From NCBI RefSeq assembly GCF_026967985.1, contig NZ_JAPVBJ010000001.1:363483-427482 (forward strand): a DNA stretch of 64,000 bases, given 5' to 3'. Both the position numbers and the translations under genes were made by a program. The stretch comes from Modestobacter sp. VKM Ac-2984 (lineage in GTDB: Bacteria; Actinomycetota; Actinomycetes; Mycobacteriales; Geodermatophilaceae). The notes under the pieces were generated by a model. That model saw only the letters and a list, made by a program, of their open reading frames with translations. It was not told where the DNA came from and made no database searches. Shown piece by piece: positions 33,690-43,700 of the stretch; position 1 is the first letter of the stretch, and every line of letters begins with the position of its first letter.

Positions 33690-34445
33690 GTGTCCCCTGT
33701 CGACCTGCTCATCGCCGCGGGGGTCGCTCTCCTGGCCGGCGGCATCAACTCGATCGCCGGCGGCGGGTCGCTGATCCTCTTCCCCGTGCTGGTCGCCCTG
33801 GGGCTGGGGACGGTGGCGGCCAACGTGACCAACTCGGTCGCCCAGTGGCCGGGCTACATCGGCGGGGTGCTCGGCTTCCGCAAGGAGTACGGCGGTCAGC
33901 GGGGCCGGATGATCCGGTTCTCGGTGGTCGCGGTGCTGGGCGGCACGGTGGGATCGGTGCTGCTGCTGACCACGCCGACCGAGGCCTTCGACACCGTCGT
34001 CCCGGTGCTGGTCTTCCTCGCCAGCATCCTGCTCGCCTTCCAGACGATGATCACCAAGCGGCTCAAGAAGCAGCCGGAGGGCGTCGCCCACGTCGACCCG
34101 GTGTGGCTGTACGTGGCGCTGTTCCTGGCCACCGTCTACGGCGGCTACTTCGGCGGCGCGCTGGGCGTCATCCTGGTCGGCGTCCTGGGGTTGGGGCTGG
34201 GCCGGCTGAAGCTGGCCAACGCGATGAAGAGCGCGATCTCGCTGGTCACCGCCTCGGTGACCGTCGTCGTCTTCGGCATCTGGGGCCCGGTGGAGTGGGC
34301 CTACGTCGCCGTCTGTGCGCCGGCCGCCCTGCTCGGCGGGTTCCTCGGCGCGAAGGTGGCGACCCGGATCCCGACCACGCCGCTGCGCGTGCTCATCGTC
34401 GCGTTCGGCGTCGGGGTGTCGATCTACCTGTTCCTGCGCACCTGA
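33690..34445 (+). CDS. TSUP family transporter (TauE/SafE sulfite/sulfonate exporter)
   Basis: 251 residues from GTG 33690 (SPVDLLIAAGVALL); ATG 33663 in the same frame gives nine more residues and overlaps the opposite start codon. Seven or eight membrane helices, with the family N-terminal motif GGINSIAGGGSLILFPVLVA and the second-repeat counterpart YGGYFGGALGVILVGVLGLG. TSUP proteins export small sulfur-containing anions or organic acids. The true substrate cannot be stated. The stop lies just before a cruciform-like inverted repeat. Confidence 0.87.
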   Translation: MSPVDLLIAAGVALLAGGINSIAGGGSLILFPVLVALGLGTVAANVTNSVAQWPGYIGGVLGFRKEYGGQRGRMIRFSVVAVLGGTVGSVLLLTTPTEAFDTVVPVLVFLASILLAFQTMITKRLKKQPEGVAHVDPVWLYVALFLATVYGGYFGGALGVILVGVLGLGLGRLKLANAMKSAISLVTASVTVVVFGIWGPVEWAYVAVCAPAALLGGFLGAKVATRIPTTPLRVLIVAFGVGVSIYLFLRT

Positions 34446-34453
34446 CCTCAGCG

Positions 34454-34525
34454 CCCGCTGATCATCGGCGAGTGGCTGCACGGCACGCCGGCCGGGACAG
34501 CCGATCGCCGATGATCAACTGCGGG
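34454..34525. terminator. Bidirectional hairpin between TSUP and nadA genes
   Basis: TGATCATCGGCGA (34459-34471) pairs perfectly with TCGCCGATGATCA (34505-34517); CCCGC/GCGGG extends the stem after a 3-base bulge; GGCTG/CAGCC adds an inner stem in the 33-base loop. It sits between the convergent stops of TSUP and nadA. Confidence 0.65.
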
Positions 34526-34531
34526 TGAGGC

Positions 34532-35542
34532 TCACTCCCCGCCGCGGCCGGGCTCGCCGATCGCGATCATCGCCTCGACCGCCCGGCGGGCGCGGGCCGC
34601 GGTGTCCGGGTCGACGTCGATCGCACCCTCACCGGTGCGCAGGGTGTGCAGCAGCTTCGCCGGGGTGATCATCTTCATGTAGCGGCAGGCGGCCCGGGCG
34701 TTCATCGGGATGAACTCGGTCGTCGAGTTCAGCGACCGCAGCTGGTGCAGGATGCCGATCTCGGTGGCCACCAGCACCTGGCTCGCGGTGCTGGCCGCGG
34801 CGGCGGTGGCCATGCCCCCCGTCGAGAGCACCCGGGTGCGGTCGGCCGGCAGGTCACCGTGGCTGACCAGGTCCAGCACCGAGGTGGTGCACCCGCACTC
34901 GGGGTGGACCAGGATCTCCGCGTCCGGGTGGGCGGCGATCTGCGACCGGACGTCGGCCGGGCTGATCCCGGCGTGCACGTGGCACTCCCCCGCCCAGATC
35001 GAGATGTTCGACCGGCCGGTCACCCGCTTCACGTGCGCGCCCAGGAACTGGTCGGGCAGGAAGAGGATCTCCTGGTCGGCCGGGATCGACCGCACGACGT
35101 CGGCGGCGTTGGACGACGTGCAGCAGATGTCGGTCTCGGCCTTCACCGCTGCGGTGGTGTTGACGTAGCTGACCACGACGGCACCCGGGTGCTCGGCCTT
35201 CCACTCCCGCAGCTGCTCGGCGGTGATGCTGTCGGCCAGCGAGCAGCCGGCGGCGTGGTCGGGCAGCAGCACGGTCTTGTCCGGCGACAGGATCTTCGCC
35301 GTCTCGGCCATGAAGTGGACGCCGCAGAAGACGATCTCGCGTGCGTCGGTCTCGGCGGCGACCCGGGAGAGGTACAGCGAGTCGCCGGTGAAGTGGGCGA
35401 CGTCCTGGATCTCGGGGACCTGGTAGTTGTGCGCCAGGACGACGGCCCCGCGCTCGTCGGCCAGCCGGCGGATCTCCGCCGCCCACGTCTCGTACTCGGC
35501 GGCGGACATGGTGCGGTCATCAGCGGCGACGGTCGCGGTCAC
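34532..35542 (-). CDS. nadA: Quinolinate synthase
   Basis: 336 residues from GTG 35542 with GAGGAG six bases upstream. NadA condenses iminoaspartate with dihydroxyacetone phosphate to quinolinate, using a [4Fe-4S] cluster. Cluster Cys candidates lie in [12 protein letters not shown] (C73), DICCTSSNA (C140/141) and [10 protein letters not shown] (C216/C218), and [17 protein letters not shown] begins the sugar-phosphate site. It is the first NAD pathway enzyme; nadB and nadC are not in the window. It is convergent with TSUP and just upstream on this strand lies RNase H/phosphatase. Confidence 0.95.
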   Translation of the reverse strand: MTATVAADDRTMSAAEYETWAAEIRRLADERGAVVLAHNYQVPEIQDVAHFTGDSLYLSRVAAETDAREIVFCGVHFMAETAKILSPDKTVLLPDHAAGCSLADSITAEQLREWKAEHPGAVVVSYVNTTAAVKAETDICCTSSNAADVVRSIPADQEILFLPDQFLGAHVKRVTGRSNISIWAGECHVHAGISPADVRSQIAAHPDAEILVHPECGCTTSVLDLVSHGDLPADRTRVLSTGGMATAAAASTASQVLVATEIGILHQLRSLNSTTEFIPMNARAACRYMKMITPAKLLHTLRTGEGAIDVDPDTAARARRAVEAMIAIGEPGRGGE

Positions 35543-35632
35543 AGAACTCCTCAGGAGGCCGGGTCGGGTACCGGAAGGTCCAACAGTCGAGGCCGCGCCC
35601 GGCTTCCCGGGCGATCAGCCGAGGTGCAGCGG

Positions 35633-36727
35633 TCAGCCGAGATGAGAGGTGTCGTTCACCAGCCGCACCGTGGTGCGGCCGTCGGAGGACCAGGTGACCG
35701 TCGACAGCGACGCGGCCTCCAGGAACACCCGGTGCACGATCTCGTCCCCGACGCCGAGCCCCGCGGCCAGCAGGAGCTTGATCGGGGTCACGTGGCTGAC
35801 CAGCAGCACCGTCTTCCCGGCGTGCCGCTCCAGGACCCGCGCCCGCGCCCGGGCGACCCGGGCGGAGACGTCGGCGATCGACTCCCCACCGGGCGGGCGG
35901 ACGTCGGTGGCACCCGACCAGCGCCGGAACGCCAGCGGGCTCTTCGCCTGGGCCTCGGCCGCGGTCAGCCCCTCCCAGGCGCCGAAGTCGAGCTCGCGCA
36001 GGTCGGTGTCGACCTCGACCGGGACACCGAGCACCTCTGCGGCCGCCTCGGCGGTCTGCCGGGTGCGCTGCAGCGGGGAGCTGACGATCACGTCGATGCC
36101 CCGCCCGGCCAGGTGCCGGGCGGCGGCTGCGGCGTCCGCGCGCCCGAGCTCGGACAGCGACAGATCGCTGCTGCCACTGAACCGACGCTCCGGGGTGTGC
36201 TCGGTGCGCCCGTGCCGCAGCAGGTGGGTCACGGTGGCGACGACCGGTGCCGGCTCGGCGGTCGGCTGGGTGTCGTCCTCGACCACCACCGGCTCGGTGG
36301 ACAGGTCGCGACGCACCGGCTTGCCGTCCATCGCGCTGTTGGCCAGCGCGTCCGCGGCGCTGTTCTGCGCCCGGGGGATCCAGGTGTAACGCACCGAGCC
36401 GAGCTGGCGGGCGATGTCCCGGGCCTGCACCGCGAGCTTCTTCATGTCCGGGTGCTTGATCTGCCAGCGACCCGACATCTGCTCCACGACGAGCTTGGAG
36501 TCCATCCGGACCTCGACGCTCGCGCTCGGGTCGAGGTCGAGGACGGCCTGCAGCCCGGCGACCAGACCGCCGTACTCGGCGACGTTGTTGGTGGCCCGCC
36601 CGACGGACTCGGCCCGCTCGGCGAGCAGCCGGCCGGTCTCGGCGTCCTTCACCAGCGCGCCGTACCCGGCCGGCCCGGGGTTGCCCCGCGACCCGCCGTC
36701 CGCCTCGATGATGAGCCGGCGGCTCAC
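35633..36727 (-). CDS. Bifunctional RNase H / acid phosphatase (phosphoglycerate-mutase-like)
   Basis: 364 residues from GTG 36727. Residues 1-140 form an RNase H type I domain: IEADGGSRGNPGPAGYGAL, TNNVAEYGGLVAGLQAVLDL and RMDSKLVVEQMSG provide the acidic metal-binding residues, with NSAADALAN near the end. After a linker, a histidine phosphatase follows: LLRHGRTEHTPERRFSG (phospho-accepting His), ELDFGAWEGLT and VLLVSHVTPI (second His). The same fusion in mycobacteria (Rv2228c) cuts RNA in RNA-DNA hybrids and dephosphorylates an alpha-ribazole-like substrate. It is in the classic pair with the zinc-ribbon gene just upstream. Confidence 0.93.
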   Translation of the reverse strand: MSRRLIIEADGGSRGNPGPAGYGALVKDAETGRLLAERAESVGRATNNVAEYGGLVAGLQAVLDLDPSASVEVRMDSKLVVEQMSGRWQIKHPDMKKLAVQARDIARQLGSVRYTWIPRAQNSAADALANSAMDGKPVRRDLSTEPVVVEDDTQPTAEPAPVVATVTHLLRHGRTEHTPERRFSGSSDLSLSELGRADAAAAARHLAGRGIDVIVSSPLQRTRQTAEAAAEVLGVPVEVDTDLRELDFGAWEGLTAAEAQAKSPLAFRRWSGATDVRPPGGESIADVSARVARARARVLERHAGKTVLLVSHVTPIKLLLAAGLGVGDEIVHRVFLEAASLSTVTWSSDGRTTVRLVNDTSHLG

Positions 36728-36743
36728 GCCGATCCGCCGGGGA

Positions 36744-36761
36744 CAGACATGGCCATTTCTG
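36744..36761. repeat. Degenerate relative of the AAATGGCCATTT palindrome
   Basis: CAGACATGGCCATTTCTG is palindromic apart from one base pair and shares its centre with the perfect element at 6948-6985. It sits in the 37-base spacer between the zinc-ribbon stop and the RNase H start. Confidence 0.6.
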
Positions 36762-36764
36762 CCC

Positions 36765-37505
36765 TCACAGCCCGGACTCGGCGGTGCGGACCAGGACCCG
36801 GTTGCAGTTCTCGCAACGCAGCACGGTGTGCGGGTCGGCGTTGCGGTAGGAGGCCAGCTCGGTGCCGTAGAACTCGATCCGGCAGCCCTGGCAGCGACGG
36901 GCCTTCAGCTCGGCGGCGCCGGTGCTGCCGGTCTGCGCGGCGACCCGGTCGTAGACCTTCAGCAGGTCGGCGGGGACGGTGCCGGCGATCTCGTCACGCT
37001 TGGCCCGGTGCTGCGCGGTGGCCTCGGCGATCTGCGCCAGCGCCTCGTCCCGCCGCTGCTCGGCCTGCTCCTGGTCGGCCTGCGCCCCGGCCAGCCCGCC
37101 CTGCGCCGTGGCGAGAGCGGAGTCGGCGGTCTCGCGGCGCTCCATCAGCTCGAGCACCTGGTCCTCCAGGTCGCCCTGCCGGCGGTTCAGCGACTCCAGC
37201 TCGTGCTGCAGGCCGGTGATCTCCTTGGGGGTCGCCCCGCCGGAGTCGATCCGCGACTGGTCGCGGGCGGCCCGCTGCCGGACGGTGTCGACGTCGGCCT
37301 CCAACCGCTTCTGCTCGCGGTCGAGGTCACGCACCTCGGTCTCGGCCCGGACGACGTCGTCCATGAGGGCCCGCTGCGCCTCCTGGGCGGCCTCGACGGC
37401 GGCGAGCTCGGGAAGGGTGCGCTTGCGGTGGGCGAGTTGCGCGAGGGCGACGTCCTCCGCAGCGAGAGCCAGCAGCTTCTGCTGGTCGAAGTGGTCAGCC
37501 TGCAC
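36765..37505 (-). CDS. Zinc-ribbon coiled-coil protein (CT398/Rv2229c family)
   Basis: 246 residues from GTG 37505. Two long helices form an antiparallel coiled coil (from LALAAEDVALAQLAHRKRTL through GGLAGAQADQEQAEQRRDE), followed by a C4 zinc ribbon: RRCQGCRIEF and LRCENCNRVLV supply four Cys. Members of this family are proposed to bind nucleic acids or act in protein secretion; function is unsettled. It is conserved next to the RNase H/phosphatase gene in actinobacteria, so the two likely share a transcript (37 bases apart), together with the Nif3-like gene upstream (about 58 bases). Confidence 0.88.
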   Translation of the reverse strand: MQADHFDQQKLLALAAEDVALAQLAHRKRTLPELAAVEAAQEAQRALMDDVVRAETEVRDLDREQKRLEADVDTVRQRAARDQSRIDSGGATPKEITGLQHELESLNRRQGDLEDQVLELMERRETADSALATAQGGLAGAQADQEQAEQRRDEALAQIAEATAQHRAKRDEIAGTVPADLLKVYDRVAAQTGSTGAAELKARRCQGCRIEFYGTELASYRNADPHTVLRCENCNRVLVRTAESGL

Positions 37506-37563
37506 GGGCTCAACCTACCCGCGCGGCGGGGCCCGCCGGACCACCCGGCCCGGGCCGGTGCGA

Positions 37564-38421
37564 TCAGCGGTGGGGCTCCCTGTCGACGCGGAACGTCCAC
37601 GGGTCGGTGCGCCGGCCGGACACGGTGACCTGGACCTCCCCGCCCAGGTCCCGGTGCAGCAGGTCGGCGGCGACCGGCAGCCAGGGCCACTCCGACGCGT
37701 AGTGCGCCACGTCGCAGAGGGCCGGTCCGGGGACCTCGGCCGCGTCGACCGCCGGGTGGTGCTTGACGTCGCTGGTCAGGAACACGTCGGCGCCGGCGTC
37801 GGTGGCCGCGGCCAGCAGGGAGCCGCCGCTGCCGCCGCAGACGGCGACGGTGCGCACGGGCCGCCCGGGGTCACCGACGACCCGCACGCCCCCGGATGTG
37901 GCCGGCAGCGCGGCGGCCACCTGCTCGGCGAACTGCTGCAGGCTGGTCGTCTCCCGGAGCACCCCGATGCGGCCGAGCCCGGCCCCGGGGCTGGCCGCCG
38001 GCTCCAGCGGCACCGTGTCGACCAGCCCCACGGCTGCGGCCAGCGCGTCGTTGACGCCGTGCCCGGCGGCGCGGTCGGCGTTGGTGTGCGCGACGAACAG
38101 CCCGATGCCGGCGCGGACCAGCCGGTGCACCAGGCGGCCCTTGGGGTCGTCGGCGGGCACGCCGTGCACCGGGGTGAGCAGCAGCGGGTGGTGGGTGACC
38201 ACCAGGTCGGCGCCCAGGGCGATTGCCTCGTCCACCACGGCGGCCGTCGGGTCGACGGCGAACAGCACCGAGCGGACCACCTCGGCGGGGTCGCCGCACA
38301 CCAGCCCGACGGCGTCCCACGGCTCGGCGAGCGCCGGGTCGTAACGGGCCTCCAGCGCGGCGGTCACCGCACCCAGAGGGCGGCCGGAGCCGCTCCGCTC
38401 CCCCACCGCCGGACCGCTCAT
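37564..38421 (-). CDS. Nif3-like dinuclear metal-centre hexameric protein (GTP cyclohydrolase 1 type 2 family)
   Basis: 285 residues from ATG 38421, with AGGTCGGCG upstream. The family metal ligands are visible: DLVVTHHPLLL, VAHTNADRAAGHGVND, and the C-terminal VFLTSDVKHHPAVDA with DVAHYASEWPWLP. The N-terminal start WDAVGLVCGDPAEV is typical. NIF3/YbgI proteins form hexameric toroids with two metal ions; the biological reaction is undefined. Gene order with the zinc ribbon and RNase H/phosphatase is conserved in actinobacteria. Confidence 0.9.
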   Translation of the reverse strand: MSGPAVGERSGSGRPLGAVTAALEARYDPALAEPWDAVGLVCGDPAEVVRSVLFAVDPTAAVVDEAIALGADLVVTHHPLLLTPVHGVPADDPKGRLVHRLVRAGIGLFVAHTNADRAAGHGVNDALAAAVGLVDTVPLEPAASPGAGLGRIGVLRETTSLQQFAEQVAAALPATSGGVRVVGDPGRPVRTVAVCGGSGGSLLAAATDAGADVFLTSDVKHHPAVDAAEVPGPALCDVAHYASEWPWLPVAADLLHRDLGGEVQVTVSGRRTDPWTFRVDREPHR

Positions 38422-38488
38422 CGCCGACCTCGCACCACGGCTGCCACGGGAGGGGACTGTAGGGCAGCGCCCTACCCGGCCACCGCCG

Positions 38489-39628
38489 TCACCGGAGGCG
38501 GACCGGCCCGGCCCCGATCGGGGTGCGCAGCAGCAGGTAGGGGTACCGGCGCTGGTCGACGCCGCCGGCGTACCGGGCCTGCCGGTGCAGCTGGTTGGCG
38601 GTGACGTAGAGGTGGCCGTCGGCGGCCACCGACATGGTGTCCGGCCACAGCAGCCGGGGGTCGTGCACGACGGTCTCGATCGTGCCGTCGGGGCGGCGGC
38701 GGAGGATCGCGTTCTGCTCCCCTGCGGTCGCGTAGAGGTTGCCGGCGTCGTCGGTCTCCAGGCCGTCCCCGGCGCTGCCCTTGTCGCCCTCGTCGACGAC
38801 GGTCGCCGCCACCGCGTCGTCGTCCAGGCTGCGGTCGACCAGCGCGTCGGTGGCCACGCTGTACCAGTGCCGGGCGGCCAGCGGGCAGTACCAGAGCCGC
38901 GCGCCGTCGGCGGAGATCGCGATCCCGTCCGAGCCCATCGCCACCGGCTGGGGCTCGGCGTCGGGCTCCGGCTGCTCCAGGAACGGCCGGCCCTCCACCA
39001 TGAGCAGCAGCTCCGGCGGCACCTGCGCCTTGGTGGAGGGGTGGTCGCGCAGTCGTCGCCAGGAGTCACCGGTGGCCAGGTCGACCACGATGATCGCGTT
39101 CTCACCGGAGTCGGCGGAGTCGGTGATGTAGGCGACCCCCGCCTCGCCACGGCGCAGGTCGAAGCGGACGTCGTTGAGGTAGGTCGTCTCCAGGGCGGTC
39201 TCCCGCGGGAGGACGATCGTCTGCACGACGGTGTCGGTGTCCAGGTCGACGCAGACCAGCTTCGGGCCACCGACCTGGGTGGGCTGGAAGAGCGGGGAGC
39301 CGGTGTCGAGCACCCAGAGCCGGTCGGCCGGGTCGACGACGATGCTCTGCACGCTGACGAAGGCGGTGCGGTCGTCGTCGCCGGCGGGTGAGTTCCACGC
39401 CTCGTCGGGGAAGGCGACGACCTCGCCGTCCCGGATCTCGGCGACGGTGGCGCGCACGTCGTCGCCCCACTTCGGGAAGTTCACGAAGACCCGGCCGGTG
39501 TGCGACACCGAGACCCCGGTCGGCATCGGTCCCTCGGTGAAGGCGTGCACCACCTCCAGCTCTCCCAGGGGACGATCGGCCTGCAGCTCGGCGGCGGCGT
39601 TCGACGGCACGGTGCGCATCTCGGTCAT
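38489..39628 (-). CDS. Major royal jelly protein / L-dopachrome tautomerase-like beta-propeller
   Basis: 379 residues from ATG 39628. A six-bladed propeller with VVHAFTEGPMPTGVSVSHTG, RVFVNFPKWGDD, LWVLDTGSPLFQP, YLNDVRFDLRRGEAGVAYIT and LETDDAGNLYATAGEQNAIL. These match the MRJP/yellow family seen in bacteria; enzymatic proof is lacking, though SMP-30-like lactonase or binding roles are proposed. No signal peptide, so probably cytosolic. It is in the same direction as the Nif3-like gene 67 bases away, and a GNAT gene lies upstream. Confidence 0.82.
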   Translation of the reverse strand: MTEMRTVPSNAAAELQADRPLGELEVVHAFTEGPMPTGVSVSHTGRVFVNFPKWGDDVRATVAEIRDGEVVAFPDEAWNSPAGDDDRTAFVSVQSIVVDPADRLWVLDTGSPLFQPTQVGGPKLVCVDLDTDTVVQTIVLPRETALETTYLNDVRFDLRRGEAGVAYITDSADSGENAIIVVDLATGDSWRRLRDHPSTKAQVPPELLLMVEGRPFLEQPEPDAEPQPVAMGSDGIAISADGARLWYCPLAARHWYSVATDALVDRSLDDDAVAATVVDEGDKGSAGDGLETDDAGNLYATAGEQNAILRRRPDGTIETVVHDPRLLWPDTMSVAADGHLYVTANQLHRQARYAGGVDQRRYPYLLLRTPIGAGPVRLR

Positions 39629-39658
39629 GCCCGACCGATGCCCACCGCGGGCACGGGG

Positions 39659-40156
39659 CTAACGGGTGACCGGCCGCACCATGGCGACCCGCGGCCCGTG
39701 CCGGTCCAGTCCCAGCTCGACCTCTCGGCGGCGCAACGCCCCCAGCCCGGGGGTCAGCTCGGAGGTCACCACCCAGCCCTGCCGGGCGTAGAACGGTGCG
39801 TTCCACGGGACGTCGGCGTAGGTGAGCAGCGTGACCCGGTCGGCTTCGTGGCGCCGGGCCGTGTCCAGGGTGGCGGCGAGCAGCGCGGTGCCGATCCCAC
39901 GCCGGCCGTGCGCCGGGTGCACCGACAGCTGCTCGAGGTGGACGGCGCCGTCCATCAGCTCCAGGACGGCGAACCCGGCCACCGGTCGGCCGGCGACCAG
40001 CACCCGCCAGGCGCGGGCGCGCGCCTCGGCGGTCGCCGGCGGTGGGAGGTCGGTGAGGCCCAGCGGCGCGAACAGCTCGTCAGCGGCGGACTCGACCGCC
40101 GCCAGCTGGGCCAGGTCCGCGTCGTCGGCATCGCGTACCTGCGCACCGGTCGACAT
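39659..40156 (-). CDS. GNAT family N-acetyltransferase
   Basis: 165 residues from ATG 40156, with AGGGTG upstream; the longer frame upstream overlaps the next divergent gene and lacks conservation. The acetyl-CoA loop is LEQLSVHPAHGRRGIGTALL (Q/R-x-x-G-x-G/A motif), followed by TLLTYADVPWNAPFYARQGW, which has the characteristic C-terminal Tyr. The N-terminal part VRDADDADLAQLAAVE is typical of the fold. It should acetylate a small amine or protein N-terminus; substrate unknown. Confidence 0.88.
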   Translation of the reverse strand: MSTGAQVRDADDADLAQLAAVESAADELFAPLGLTDLPPPATAEARARAWRVLVAGRPVAGFAVLELMDGAVHLEQLSVHPAHGRRGIGTALLAATLDTARRHEADRVTLLTYADVPWNAPFYARQGWVVTSELTPGLGALRRREVELGLDRHGPRVAMVRPVTR

Positions 40157-40341
40157 GTCGGCACCCTGACACGTCGCGCAATCGACTTCTCGACCGTGGC
40201 TGCGCCGCTCGTCGCCTCGCCGAGTGCGCAGAACTGGTCGCTGACATGCGCCGACGCGCCGGGGCGGGCGGCACGAACTGTTCACTCGCGACGGGGCGCT
40301 TCTCCTGGTCAGGTCCAGCTGCACCTGTCACCGTCGACCGC

Positions 40342-40779
40342 GTGAGCGTTCCCACCGGGGAAGACGTCAGGACCCCGCAACCGCCCCCGCCGGTGCGTGG
40401 CCGCCGGGTCGCGCTGCTCGCCGCGATCGCCGTGCTGGTGGTGGCCCCGTACCTGGCCGGCGTCCTCGTGCCCTACTACGTCAACGACCTCGATGCCGTG
40501 CCGCTGGCCGAGGTGGCCGGTGGAGCGCACGACCCGAAGGACCTCTGGCCGGAGGGCACCGTCGGTGGCCTCGCCCAGCTGGCCGGCCTCCTCTCTCTCA
40601 GCCTGACCCCGATCGGCCTGGTGACCGTGCTGGTCGCCGCCCTGCACGGCCTCTTCCGGCGGCGGCCCACACCGGTGCTGGCCGTCGGCCTGGGCCTGGT
40701 GGCGCTCGGCTGCCTCGCCGGGCTGGCGTTCTTCCTCTCGCCGCTGGGCAGTGCGCTGATCAGCTGGCGACTGGACTGA
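40342..40779 (+). CDS. Small multi-pass membrane protein, unknown function
   Basis: 145 residues from GTG 40342 (SVPTGEDVRTPQ); the frame is open upstream but without conserved content. Three hydrophobic helices: VALLAAIAVLVVAPYLAGVL, LAQLAGLLSLSLTPIGLVTV (leading into a charged RRRP turn) and VLAVGLGLVALGCLAGLAFF. The loop after helix 1 faces outside and includes YYVNDLDAVPLAEV. No known domain. It converges with the large ABC exporter gene, with the stops about 10 bases apart. Confidence 0.6.
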   Translation: MSVPTGEDVRTPQPPPPVRGRRVALLAAIAVLVVAPYLAGVLVPYYVNDLDAVPLAEVAGGAHDPKDLWPEGTVGGLAQLAGLLSLSLTPIGLVTVLVAALHGLFRRRPTPVLAVGLGLVALGCLAGLAFFLSPLGSALISWRLD

Positions 40780-40788
40780 GGACAGGGC

Positions 40789-43700
40789 TCAGTCCATCAG
40801 CGGGTCGGCGTCCTCGTCGGCGGTGTAGGCCGCCCACAGCGCCGCGTAGGCACCGCCCGCGGCCAGCAGCTCGGCGTGCGGCCCGACCTCGACGACCCGG
40901 CCGCCGTCCAGCACCGCCACCCGGTCGGCCCGGGCCGCGGTGGTGAGCCGGTGCGCGACGACCAGCGTCGTCCGCCGCCGGGCGACGACGTCGGCCGCCC
41001 GGGTGACCGCCGCCTCGGTGGCCAGGTCCAGCGAGGCGGTCGCCTCGTCCAGCAGCAGGACGTCGGGGTCCACCAACTGCGCGCGGGCCAGCGCCAGCAG
41101 CTGCCGTTGCCCGGCCGACAGCGACCGCCCGCGCTCCCCCACCCGCGTCCGGTAGCCCTGCGGCAGCCCGGCGACCATCGCGTGCGCCCCCACCGCGCGG
41201 GCAGCGGCCTCCACGTCGGCGTCCGAGGCGTCGGGGCGGCCGTAGGCGATCGCGTCGCGCACCGTGCCGGCGAACAGGAACGCCTCCTGCGGGACGACGC
41301 CCAGCCGCGCCCGGTACTGCAGCAGGTCCAGCGAGCGCAGGTCGGCGCCGTCGACGCAGACCGCCCCGGACGTCGGGTCGTAGAAGCGGGCGACCAGCTT
41401 CACCACCGTCGACTTGCCCGCCCCGGTCTCGCCCACCAGCGCCAGGGTCTCCCCCGGTGCCACGGTCAGCGAGACGTCGCGCAGCGCCGGGGCCGGGGCG
41501 CCGCGGTAGCTGAACGTGACGTCGGCCAGCCGCACCTCCCCGCGCAGTCGGCCCACCGGCGCCGGGTCGGCCGCGGGCGGGGTGGAGGTCGGCGTCCGCA
41601 GCAGGCCGCGCAGCCGCCGCAGCCCCACCGACGCCTGCTGGTAGCTGTCGAACACCTGGGAGAGCTGCTGCACCGGGGAGAAGAACGTGTTCACGTACAG
41701 CACGAAGGCCAGCAGCACACCGACGGTGATGTCGCCGGCCGCCAGCCGCGCGGCCCCCACCGCCAGCACCGCGGCGGCGGCCACCTCGGCGAGGAACTCC
41801 ACGAACGGGAAGTAGGTGGCGATGTACCGCTGCGCCCGCAGCCGGACGTCGCGGTAGGCCTGCGCGTACCCGTGGAAGACGGCGGTCGAGTGGTCGGCCC
41901 GGTCGAAGGCCTGGGTCACCCGGATGCCGGCGACGTCCTCCTGCAGCCGGGCGTTGACCGCGCTGACCCGCTCCCGGGCCTCGGTGTACGCCGGCACCGA
42001 CCGGGACCGGAACCACACGGTGGTGGCAGCGAGCACCGGCAGCGACGCGACGAGCACCAGAGCCAGCACGACGTCGTAGAGGAAGACGATGACCAGCACC
42101 CCGGCCAGGGTGAGCACGCTGATCACCGCCGTGGTCAGCCCGGTCTGCAGGAACGCCGACAGCGCGTCGACGTCGGTCGTCATCCGGGTCATGATGCGGC
42201 CGCCGAGCTCGCGCTCGTAGTAGTCCAGCCCCAGCCGCTGGAGCTGGGCGAAGGTCTTCACCCGCAGCGTGTAGAGCAGCCGCTCGCCGGTGCGCCCGGT
42301 GAGCCACGCGGCGCCCCGGGCGACCAGCAGGCCGGCGCCGACCACGGCCAGCGCGATGCCGGCGACCCCCAGCAGCAGGGACGTCGACCCCTCGGTGATG
42401 CCGCGGTCGACGCCGGTGCGCACCAGCGCCGGGATCGCCAGCTGGGCCGCGGTGTCCAGCGCGACCAGCACCAGGGCGCCCGCCAGCGGCCACCGGAACG
42501 GCCGGATCAGCCGCCACAGCGAGAACTCGCGGTCCCCGGCGCGGGCGCGGTCGGTCGGCACGTCCGGGTCGTCGACCGTCGGGGGCAGCTGGTCGACCAG
42601 CTGCCGCAGCGCCGGGGTGGGCGCCGCGGCCGCCATCGCCGAGCCCCGCCCGCCGATGGAGGGGGCCGCGGGCTGCGCCGGTCCGTCGTCCTCGGCGAGC
42701 GGCTCGGGCTCCGGCCAGGCAGCGGGGGTGACCGTGCCGGCCGGGGGCGCGTCGTCGGGCACCGGCTCCCCGCCGGTGCCCGACAGCAGCAGCCGGTACA
42801 GCGGTGAGCGCCCCTCCAGCTCCGCCGCGGTGCCGACGTCGACCACCCGGCCGGCGTCCAGCACGGCCACCCGGTCGGCCAGCGCGAGGGTGGAGCGGCG
42901 GTGCGCGACCAGCAACGTCGTCCGGCCCCGGACGGCGCTGCGCAGCGCCGCGTGGATCCTCGCCTCGACCGCGGCGTCGACCGCGGAGGTCGCGTCGTCG
43001 AGCACCAGCACCCGCGGGTCGGTGAGCAGTGCGCGGGCCAGGGCGACCCGCTGCCGCTGCCCACCGGAGAGGGTCAGCCCCTGCTCGCCGACGACGGTGT
43101 CGTAGCCGTCGGGCAGCTCGCTGATGAAGCCGTCCGCCTGGGCGGCGCGGGCGGCGGCCCGGACCTCGGCGTCGCCGGCGTCCGGGCGGCCGAAGGCGAT
43201 GTTGGCGCGCACCGAGTCGGAGAACAGGAAGCTGTCCTCGAAGACGACGCCCAACGCGCCGCGCAGCTCACCGAGGTCGAGGTCCCGGACGTCGCGGCCG
43301 CCGACCCGCACGGCACCGGCGGAGACGTCGTAGAAGCGCGGCAGCAGGCTCACCACGCTGGACTTGCCCGATCCCGACGTGCCGACCAGCGCGAGGGTCT
43401 CCCCCGGCTCGACCCGCAGCGACACCTCCGACAGCACCGGCCGGTCCGGCCCGTACCCGAAGGTCACCTCGTCCAGCTCCAGCGGCAGCGGGCCCGCGGG
43501 CAGCGGGTCGGCGCCGGACACCACCGTCGGGCGGGCGTCGACGATCTCCAGCACCCGCTCCACCCCGGCGCGGGCCTGCTGCGCGATGGTGAGGAGAGCG
43601 GCGAGCTGGCGCACCGGCGAGACGAGCACGGCCAGGTAGGTGGCGAAGGCCAGGAAGGTGCCCAGCGTGATCGACCCGCGCAGCGCCAGCCACCCGCCCA

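Noticed and set aside
35543..35632. nadA-linked riboswitch or small gene before RNase H/phosphatase
   Set aside because: The 90-base gap has no clear stem set, start codon with ribosome binding site, or conserved motif.
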